Assembly (NCBI GenBank): GCA_023392035.1
Contig: JAEVZY010000177.1
Coordinates: 1-5,328, forward strand
DNA: 5,328 nt
From: Pseudomonadota bacterium
GTDB taxonomy: Bacteria; Pseudomonadota; Gammaproteobacteria; Burkholderiales; Burkholderiaceae_D
Direction: 5' to 3'
The translations under genes were made by a program, and so were the position numbers. A model generated the notes under the pieces. That model searched no databases. It worked only from the letters and a program-made list of their open reading frames with translations, and was not told where the DNA came from. Positions 1-4,635 of this stretch are shown here, piece after piece (position 1 is the first letter of the stretch; the number at the start of each line of letters is the position of its first letter).

Positions 1-2227
1 GCGCAACGAGATCACCGGCGGCGCCACGCCCGCCTCGTTCGAGCCCTCCATCGACTACGTCGTGACCAAGGTGCCGCGCTTTGCCTTCGAGAAATTCCCG
101 CAGGCCGACAGCCACCTGACCACCCAGATGAAGTCGGTGGGCGAGGTGATGGCGATCGGCCGCACCTTCCAGGAATCGTTCCAGAAGGCGCTGCGCGGCC
201 TGGAAGGCGGCGTTGACGGCATGAATGAAAAGACGACCGACCGCGAAACCATCGAAGAGCAGCTCGGTGAACCCGGTCCGGAACGCATCTGGTACGTGGG
301 TGACGCCTTCGCGCAAGGATTCTCGCTGGAAGAAGTGCATCAGCTCACGCACATCGACCCATGGTTCCTGGTGCAGATCAAGGAGATCGTCGATATCGAA
401 TTGTGGCTGGAAAAGCAGACGCTCGAATCGCTCGACAAGGCGACGCTGTTCAAGCTAAAGCAGAAGGGCTTCGCCGACCGCCGCTTGGCCAAGCTGCTGA
501 AAACGACCGACAAGGAAGTGCGCAATCGTCGTCGCGAGCTGAACGTGCGCCCGGTCTACAAGCGCGTCGACACCTGTGCCGCCGAGTTCGCAACCAAGAC
601 TGCGTACATGTATTCGACCTACGATGAAGAGTGCGAATCGCAGCCGACCGGCAACAAGAAGATCATGGTGCTGGGCGGTGGTCCGAACCGCATCGGCCAG
701 GGTATCGAGTTCGATTACTGCTGTGTGCATGCCGCTCTGGCGATGCGCGAAGACGGCTACGAGACCATCATGGTCAACTGTAACCCTGAGACCGTGTCGA
801 CCGACTATGACACTTCCGACCGCCTATACTTCGAGCCGCTGACGCTCGAAGACGTGCTGGAAATTGTCGACAAGGAAAAGCCCTACGGCGTGATCGTGCA
901 GTACGGCGGACAGACGCCGCTCAAACTTGCGCTGGATATGGAGGCGAACGCTGTGCCGATCGTCGGCACCTCGCCCGACATGATCGATGCAGCGGAAGAC
1001 CGCGAGCGTTTCCAGAAATTGCTGCACGACCTCGGTCTGCGCCAGCCGCCGAACCGCACTGCGCGCACCGAAGAAGATGCATTGCGCCTGGCGCAAGAAA
1101 TCGGCTATCCGCTGGTGGTCCGTCCGTCTTATGTGCTGGGCGGCCGCGCGATGGAAATCGTGCACGAGCAACGCGACCTGGAGCGCTACATGCGCGAAGC
1201 GGTGAAGGTGTCGAACGATTCCCCGGTGCTGCTCGACCGCTTCCTGAACGACGCGATCGAAGTTGACGTCGACTGCATCGCCGACGGCGAGCGCACTTTC
1301 ATCGGCGGCGTGATGGAGCACATCGAGCAGGCCGGCGTGCACTCGGGCGACTCCGCCTGCTCGCTGCCGCCTTACTCGCTGTCGCAGACCACCATCGACG
1401 AGCTGAAGCGCCAGACTGCGCTGATGGCCAAGGGCTTGAATGTGGTCGGCCTGATGAATGTCCAGTTCGCGATCCAGCAGCAGGAACACCAGGGCCGCAT
1501 CGAAGACGTGGTGTTTGTGCTGGAGGTGAACCCGCGTGCTTCGCGCACCGTGCCTTACGTGTCCAAGGCCACCGGCATCCAGTTGGCCAAGGTGGCGGCG
1601 CGCTGCATGGTCGGCCAGAAGCTGGAAGCCCAGGGCATCGCCGAAGAAGTGGTGCCGCCTTACTTCAGCGTGAAGGAAGCGGTATTCCCCTTCGTCAAAT
1701 TCCCGGGCGTGGACACCATCCTCGGACCGGAAATGAAATCCACCGGCGAAGTGATGGGCGTGGGCAAAACCTTCGGCGAAGCCTTCGTCAAGGCGCAGCT
1801 GGGCGCCGGCGTGCGTCTGCCGAAATCGGGCCGGGTGTTCCTGTCGGTGAAGGCCAGCGACAAGCCGCGCGCGGTGCAGATCGCGCGCGAGCTGGTGGAG
1901 ATGGGCTTCACCATCATGGCCACCAAGGGCACGGCCGCCGCCATCGATGCCGCCGGAATTGCGGTCACCACCGTCAACAAGGTGGCCGAAGGTCGTCCGC
2001 ATATCGTCGACAGCCTGAAGAACAACGAGATCGCGCTGGTGATCAACACCGTCGAAGAGAAGCGCAATGCCATCACCGACTCGCGCACCATTCGTACTTC
2101 TGCACTGGCTGCTCGGGTACCGACCTTCACCACCATCTTTGGTGCAGAGGCCGCGGTGGAAGGCATGCGGCATCTGGACGAGTTGCACGTCTATGATTTA
2201 CAAGGCCTGCATAAGTCTTTAAACTGA
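1..2227 (+). CDS. carB: Carbamoyl-phosphate synthase large subunit, C-terminal 741 residues (5' end outside window)
   Basis: CarB makes carbamoyl phosphate from bicarbonate, ATP and ammonia supplied by the CarA glutaminase, feeding pyrimidine and arginine synthesis in the cytoplasm. The reading frame is open from base 2 and ends in TGA at 2225–2227. Compared with remembered E. coli CarB (1073 aa), about 333 N-terminal residues are missing. Visible residues 1 to about 68 end the carboxyphosphate half and about 69–218 form the oligomerisation domain. The second ATP-grasp half starts near 219 with GGGPNRIGQG (225–234), and its metal ligands E508 and N510 lie in EVNPRASR. The MGS-like allosteric domain runs from about 604 to 741. 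It keeps K621, T641, T644 and K660, matching E. coli K954, T974, T977 and K993, so UMP/IMP/ornithine control is probably retained. KSVGEVMAIGRTF (about 43) and KSTGEVMGVGKTF (about 580) show the known internal duplication. No frameshift or missing key residue is visible. Confidence 0.98.
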   Translation, partial: RNEITGGATPASFEPSIDYVVTKVPRFAFEKFPQADSHLTTQMKSVGEVMAIGRTFQESFQKALRGLEGGVDGMNEKTTDRETIEEQLGEPGPERIWYVGDAFAQGFSLEEVHQLTHIDPWFLVQIKEIVDIELWLEKQTLESLDKATLFKLKQKGFADRRLAKLLKTTDKEVRNRRRELNVRPVYKRVDTCAAEFATKTAYMYSTYDEECESQPTGNKKIMVLGGGPNRIGQGIEFDYCCVHAALAMREDGYETIMVNCNPETVSTDYDTSDRLYFEPLTLEDVLEIVDKEKPYGVIVQYGGQTPLKLALDMEANAVPIVGTSPDMIDAAEDRERFQKLLHDLGLRQPPNRTARTEEDALRLAQEIGYPLVVRPSYVLGGRAMEIVHEQRDLERYMREAVKVSNDSPVLLDRFLNDAIEVDVDCIADGERTFIGGVMEHIEQAGVHSGDSACSLPPYSLSQTTIDELKRQTALMAKGLNVVGLMNVQFAIQQQEHQGRIEDVVFVLEVNPRASRTVPYVSKATGIQLAKVAARCMVGQKLEAQGIAEEVVPPYFSVKEAVFPFVKFPGVDTILGPEMKSTGEVMGVGKTFGEAFVKAQLGAGVRLPKSGRVFLSVKASDKPRAVQIARELVEMGFTIMATKGTAAAIDAAGIAVTTVNKVAEGRPHIVDSLKNNEIALVINTVEEKRNAITDSRTIRTSALAARVPTFTTIFGAEAAVEGMRHLDELHVYDLQGLHKSLN

Positions 2228-2238
2228 TCCGCAATTAG

Positions 2239-2268
2239 CTGGTTACCGCAGCAACTGGTTACCACAGC
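2239..2268. repeat. Pair of 14-bp direct repeats in the carB–greA spacer
   Basis: CTGGTTACCGCAGC (2239–2252) is followed by CTGGTTACCACAGC (2255–2268). There is one mismatch and the copies are 16 bp apart. Each copy is itself a weak dyad, CTG-N7-CAG around GGTTACC. They begin 12 bp after the carB stop and end 11 bp before the terminator-like hairpin. The function is unknown; a protein-binding site or a chance duplication are both possible. Confidence 0.6.
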
Positions 2269-2279
2269 GGCAACAATCG

Positions 2280-2329
2280 AACATCCTCCCTTGGGTCCGG
2301 ACAGGGCCTTCAGCGGAGGATGTTTCTTT
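2280..2329 (+). terminator. Terminator-like hairpin between carB and greA
   Basis: A perfect 10-bp inverted repeat, AACATCCTCC (2280–2289) and GGAGGATGTT (2315–2324), encloses a 25-nt loop. The T-rich stretch TTTCTTT follows, overlapping the end of the stem (2323–2329). This fits an intrinsic terminator closing the carB transcript. The loop is longer than usual and the T-run is broken by a C, so termination may be partial. The hairpin would then act as an attenuator in the greA leader. Confidence 0.7.
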
Positions 2330-2403
2330 GTGAGGCTGTGGTTTTGCTTTTGTGGAGTGGAGTCTGCGCGGTAGCACTTCTCAATCCGATCTGGAATCCC
2401 GAT

Positions 2404-2880
2404 ATGGCAACTGAACCCCTGACCAAATACGGCGCCGAACTGCTGAAAGAAGAACTGGCCCGCCTCAAGTCCAAGGACCGGCCGGCCGTCATCAACGCGA
2501 TTGCCGAAGCGCGCGCCCAGGGCGACCTGTCCGAAAACGCCGAATACGATGCCGCCAAGGAGCGCCAAAGCTTCATCGAAGGCCGCATCGCCGAACTGGA
2601 AGGCAAGCTGGGCGCGGCGCAAATCATCGATCCCAAGGAACTCGATGCCGGTGGCCGGGTGGTGTTTGCTTCCACCGTGACCCTGGAAGAACTGGAATCC
2701 GGCGATGAAGTGCAGTACCAAATCGTCGGTATCGACGAAGCCGACATCAAGCACGCCAAGATTTCCTTCAGCTCGCCGATTGCGCGCGCGCTGATCGGCA
2801 AGTCGGAAGGCGATGTGGTGGAAGTCCAGGCGCCGGGCGGCATCCGCGAGTACGAAATCCTGAAGGTGGAATACCTCTGA
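2404..2880 (+). CDS. greA: Transcription elongation factor GreA
   Basis: GreA enters the secondary channel of backtracked RNA polymerase and stimulates cleavage of the 3' end of the nascent RNA, restarting stalled complexes. The 158-residue product equals E. coli GreA in length. An N-terminal coiled coil spans about residues 8–75, with the acidic tip D41 and E44 in GDLSENAEY. The C-terminal FKBP-like domain (about 80–158) contains SPIARALIGK and ends in VEYL. The ATG at 2404 is preferred because family homology begins there. A weak Shine-Dalgarno-like TGGA lies at 2392–2395. An in-frame ATG at 2320 would add 28 hydrophobic, non-homologous residues, and it sits in the 3' arm of the terminator-like hairpin. 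The downstream membrane gene starts 2 bp after the stop, so the two are probably co-transcribed. I found no convincing sigma-70 promoter in the spacer, so greA may depend partly on carB read-through. Confidence 0.97.
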   Translation: MATEPLTKYGAELLKEELARLKSKDRPAVINAIAEARAQGDLSENAEYDAAKERQSFIEGRIAELEGKLGAAQIIDPKELDAGGRVVFASTVTLEELESGDEVQYQIVGIDEADIKHAKISFSSPIARALIGKSEGDVVEVQAPGGIREYEILKVEYL

Positions 2881-2882
2881 TC

Positions 2883-3347
2883 ATGGATCAAGGGCGGGCC
2901 AGTCGATTTTTGCAGGGCGCGCGCCTGCTGGTCGCCACGGCCTGGGTTGGCATCACCTGGGGCATAGGCTATATCGCTGCGCCGACCCTGTTTGCGCATC
3001 TTGAGCGCATGCAGGCCGGCAGCATGGCGGGGCATATGTTCCGGGTCGAAGCCCTGGTTTCAGTGGTGGCTGGCGTGCTGCTGTTGTGGCTGTTCGCCCG
3101 CGCCGCCGAGCTGGATGCGCGCTCGCGCAGGCAATGCCTGCTGTCGGTGGGGGTGATGCTGGTGGCGACCTTGATCGGGTATTACGGCCTGCAGCCCTTC
3201 ATGGCGGACTTGCGCGCCGCGGCCGGGCCGGGCGGGGTAATGGAGCCGGACGCCGCGCGCCGCTTTGGCATGCTGCACGGCGTGTCCTCGCTGTTTTATC
3301 TGCTCAAGAGCCTGGCCGGCGTCTGGCTGGTCCTGCGCCTCCGATAA
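2883..3347 (+). CDS. DUF4149-type four-helix inner-membrane protein, function unknown
   Basis: This 154-residue protein has four predicted membrane helices at about residues 12–36, 54–74, 85–106 and 128–152. The loop at 75–84 is short and charged, and a longer loop at 107–127 holds the stretch AAAGPGGVMEPDAARRFGM. Helix 1 begins with ARLLVATAWVGITWGIGY, and there is no cleavable signal peptide. Assignment to DUF4149 rests on the architecture, on motifs such as the FGMLHGVSSLFYL segment, and on its place directly after greA, where I recall such proteins in Burkholderiales. No catalytic motif is evident and the role is unknown. The ATG lies 2 bp after the greA stop. A purine-rich AAGGTGGA (2863–2870) inside the end of greA can serve as ribosome-binding site, suggesting translational coupling. 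Its 3' end faces yhbY across only 10 bp. Confidence 0.88.
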   Translation: MDQGRASRFLQGARLLVATAWVGITWGIGYIAAPTLFAHLERMQAGSMAGHMFRVEALVSVVAGVLLLWLFARAAELDARSRRQCLLSVGVMLVATLIGYYGLQPFMADLRAAAGPGGVMEPDAARRFGMLHGVSSLFYLLKSLAGVWLVLRLR

Positions 3348-3351
3348 TGGA

Positions 3352-3380
3352 TGGCGTTCAGTCGAGCGCCAATTTCTTCT
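3352..3380 (+). terminator. Weak candidate terminator for greA–DUF4149, inside the 3' end of yhbY
   Basis: TGGCG (3352–3356) and CGCCA (3367–3371) can pair around a 10-nt loop, followed by ATTTCTTCTT. The five-pair stem and interrupted T-run are marginal. It is the only hairpin I saw near the end of this operon, and it overlaps yhbY coding sequence on the opposite strand. No matching T-run exists for the yhbY direction. Confidence 0.25.
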
Positions 3381-3819
3381 TGCTGACCTGACGCTTCTTG
3401 GCCTTGCGCACATTGCCGCCGGCCGTGATCCGTTCATTGCCTTTCAGGAGCAGCTTGGTGACGCTGGGGCGCTTGGTCGGATGCGATTTGACGATGGTCA
3501 CTTCGCGCATGCCGGGACCGCGCTTGGACTTTTCCTTCTCTTTTTCCTTGGCCGGGCGGTAGAGCACCAGCAACTTGCCGATGTGCTGGACCGGCGCCGC
3601 ATCGAGCTCTTCGCACAGCGTGTTGTAGATGGCAATGCGCGCTTCGCGGTCGTCGCCATGCACGCGCACCTTGATCAGGCCATGCGCATCCAGGCTGGCG
3701 CTGACTTCCTTCTGCACGGCAGGGGTGAGGCCGGCGTCGCCGATCATCACCACGGGATTGAGCGCGTGGGCTTGGGCGCGCAGGGCGCTGCGTTCGGCGG
3801 GAGTCAGTTTCAACATCAT
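3358..3819 (-). CDS. yhbY: YhbY / CRS1-YhbY-domain RNA-binding protein with basic C-terminal tail
   Basis: YhbY proteins associate with pre-50S ribosomal particles and have a KH-like RNA-binding fold. Residues 2–90 align with remembered E. coli YhbY (97 aa): LTPAERSALRAQAHALNPVV, then the GxxG-type loop GDAG (27–30) followed by LTPAV, then LIKVRVHGDDRE and IGKLLVLYRP. Residues 91–153 form an extra tail with 21 Lys/Arg out of 63, beginning with the low-complexity run KEKEKEKSK. It is probably disordered and RNA-binding (inference). Two adjacent ATGs (3819 and 3816) are possible starts. GGAA (minus strand, 3828–3825) lies 5 nt before the first and 8 nt before the second, so the second, giving 152 aa, is equally plausible. 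The gene is convergent with the DUF4149 gene (10-bp gap) and divergent from rlmE (39-bp gap), another ribosome-maturation gene. Confidence 0.95.
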   Translation of the reverse strand: MMLKLTPAERSALRAQAHALNPVVMIGDAGLTPAVQKEVSASLDAHGLIKVRVHGDDREARIAIYNTLCEELDAAPVQHIGKLLVLYRPAKEKEKEKSKRGPGMREVTIVKSHPTKRPSVTKLLLKGNERITAGGNVRKAKKRQVSKKKLALD

Positions 3820-3846
3820 TCAAATTCCGGTATCTGGCAAAGGCAG

Positions 3847-3852
3847 TATTCT
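3847..3852 (+). promoter_or_regulatory. Candidate -10 element for rlmE, overlapping the yhbY -10
   Basis: TATTCT keeps the key A2 and T6 of the -10 consensus. It lies in the 7-bp sequence TATTCTA, whose complement TAGAATA carries the yhbY -10. Usual spacing would put +1 at about 3859, the A of the rlmE start codon. No good -35 is seen 16–18 bp upstream (ATTCCG at 3824–3829). Confidence 0.35.
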
Positions 3853-3854
3853 AA
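3849..3854 (-). promoter_or_regulatory. Candidate -10 element for yhbY
   Basis: On the minus strand TAGAAT (one mismatch to TATAAT) would start transcription near 3842, giving a leader of about 23 nt that includes the GGAA ribosome-binding site. The best -35 at acceptable spacing is poor: TTCAAT at 3878–3873, 18-bp spacer, 3 of 6 matches. It lies inside rlmE coding sequence. Confidence 0.45.
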
Positions 3855-3858
3855 GCGA

Positions 3859-4503
3859 ATGGCAAAGAACAAATTGAACAAGAGCTGGCTGCACGATCAC
3901 ATCAATGATCCCTATGTGAAGCTGGCGCAGAAGGAAGGCTATCGCGCGCGCGCCGCCTACAAGCTCAAGGAGATCGACGAGGAAGAGAAGCTGATCCGCC
4001 CCGGCCAGACTATCGTCGACTTGGGCGCCACGCCCGGAAGCTGGTGCCAGTACGCGCGCAACAAGCTTGCCGGCAAGGAGGGCGGGGGCATCTACGGCAA
4101 GATCTTCGCGCTGGATATCCTGCCGATGGAGCCGGTGGCCGATGTGCATTTCATCCAGGGCGACTTCACCACCGATGAAGTGCTGTCGCAACTGGAAACG
4201 GCGCTGGCCGGCGAGCGGGTGGACCTGGTGCTGTCGGACATGGCGCCCAATCTGTCCGGCATCGCCGTGGCCGATGCGGCACGGGTCGAGCATCTGATCG
4301 AATTGGCAATCGACTTTGCCCGCCACCACTTGAAGCCGGAGGGTGCGCTGCTGGTCAAGTGCTTCAATGGTCGCGGCTACAACGAGCTGGTGCACCTGTT
4401 CCGCGACAACTTCAAGACCGTGCAGTCGAAGAAGCCCAAGGCCAGCCGCGACAAATCCTCGGAAGTCTTCCTGCTTGGGAAAAATCTCAAAAACCCGGCT
4501 TGA
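3859..4503 (+). CDS. rlmE: 23S rRNA (uridine-2552-2'-O)-methyltransferase RlmE (FtsJ/RrmJ)
   Basis: RlmE uses S-adenosylmethionine to methylate the 2'-OH of U2552 in the A-loop of 23S rRNA, a late 50S maturation step. The 214-residue product compares with about 209 in E. coli. The Rossmann-fold SAM motif I is DLGATPGSW (54–62), with ALDILPM (84–90, D86) following. The catalytic tetrad is complete: K35 (AAYKL), D127 (SDMAPNLSG), K167 (LLVKCF) and E202 (SSEVFLL). The frame is open for 198 codons upstream, but that part is antisense to yhbY and has no homology. ATG 3859, giving MAKNKLNKSW, matches the family N-terminus. Only a weak AAAGG (3839–3843) lies upstream, 15 nt away, so the ribosome-binding site is poor. 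No terminator is seen before ftsH, so read-through into ftsH is likely. Confidence 0.97.
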   Translation: MAKNKLNKSWLHDHINDPYVKLAQKEGYRARAAYKLKEIDEEEKLIRPGQTIVDLGATPGSWCQYARNKLAGKEGGGIYGKIFALDILPMEPVADVHFIQGDFTTDEVLSQLETALAGERVDLVLSDMAPNLSGIAVADAARVEHLIELAIDFARHHLKPEGALLVKCFNGRGYNELVHLFRDNFKTVQSKKPKASRDKSSEVFLLGKNLKNPA

Positions 4504-4528
4504 TCTGCGCAAAATATTACGAAATACC

Positions 4529-4557
4529 CTTGATTTATGGGCAGGCTTGCCCCATGT
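4529..4557 (+). promoter_or_regulatory. Sigma-32 (RpoH) heat-shock promoter for ftsH
   Basis: CTTGATT (4529–4535), a 14-bp spacer and CCCCATGT (4550–4557) closely match the RpoH consensus CTTGAAA–N13-15–CCCCATNT. The -10 block is a full match and the -35 block matches at five of seven positions. It is 78 bp upstream of the ftsH GTG and oriented towards it, which would place the start of transcription near 4564. FtsH is a known heat-shock protease in proteobacteria, so the functional context agrees. Confidence 0.8.
4537..4555. repeat. Inverted repeat within the ftsH heat-shock promoter
   Basis: ATGGGCA (4537–4543) and TGCCCCAT (4548–4555) are complementary apart from one bulged C, around the 4-nt loop GGCT. 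It covers most of the sigma-32 spacer and the first six bases of the -10 block. No T-run follows, so it does not look like an rlmE terminator. It could be an operator or an accident of the CCCCAT motif. Confidence 0.5.
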
Positions 4558-4622
4558 CGCGCCTAGTACCCATGGGTTTTAACGGGTAGAATCTGAGCAC
4601 GGCAAACGGCGTTCCCGCGTCG

Positions 4623-4628
4623 AAGGAG
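4623..4628 (+). promoter_or_regulatory. Shine-Dalgarno site that fixes the ftsH GTG start
   Basis: AAGGAG lies 7 nt before GTG at 4636 and 16 nt before the next in-frame ATG at 4645. It therefore supports the GTG as the start of FtsH. Confidence 0.85.
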
Positions 4629-4635
4629 TTCCACA

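Noticed and set aside
824..2188. A 454-codon open frame on the minus strand, antisense to carB
   Set aside because: The opposite strand is unmistakable CarB along the whole stretch. The antisense product is rich in His, Arg and Gln, as expected from reading GC-rich coding DNA backwards, and shows no recognisable domain.
2344..2377. TTGCTT (2344–2349) with a TAGCAC-like -10 (2372–2377) as a greA promoter
   Set aside because: The spacing is 22 bp and the -10 match is poor, so the sequence does not support a sigma-70 promoter here.
2320..2403. 28-residue N-terminal extension of greA starting at ATG 2320, resembling a signal or membrane segment
   Set aside because: The ATG lies in the 3' arm of the terminator-like hairpin with GGAGG directly abutting it, too close to act as a ribosome-binding site. 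GreA is cytoplasmic, and the 158-residue form matches the family length exactly.
3265..3858. 198-codon in-frame extension upstream of rlmE on the plus strand
   Set aside because: It overlaps the end of the DUF4149 gene and lies antisense to nearly all of yhbY. RlmE homology begins at ATG 3859.
3820..4512. 230-codon minus-strand open frame opposite rlmE
   Set aside because: It is a reading-frame shadow of rlmE with a composition typical of antisense GC-rich coding.
4554..4589. Small open frame ATG–TAG (11 codons) upstream of ftsH as a possible leader peptide
   Set aside because: Its ATG overlaps the sigma-32 -10 block, so it would not be on the transcript. The internal ATG at 4572 has no ribosome-binding site and would encode only five residues.
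4587..4592. TAGAAT as a second, sigma-70 -10 element for ftsH
   Set aside because: The hexamer is good, but no -35-like sequence is found at 16–18 bp and there is no extended -10 TG. It remains possible but unsupported.
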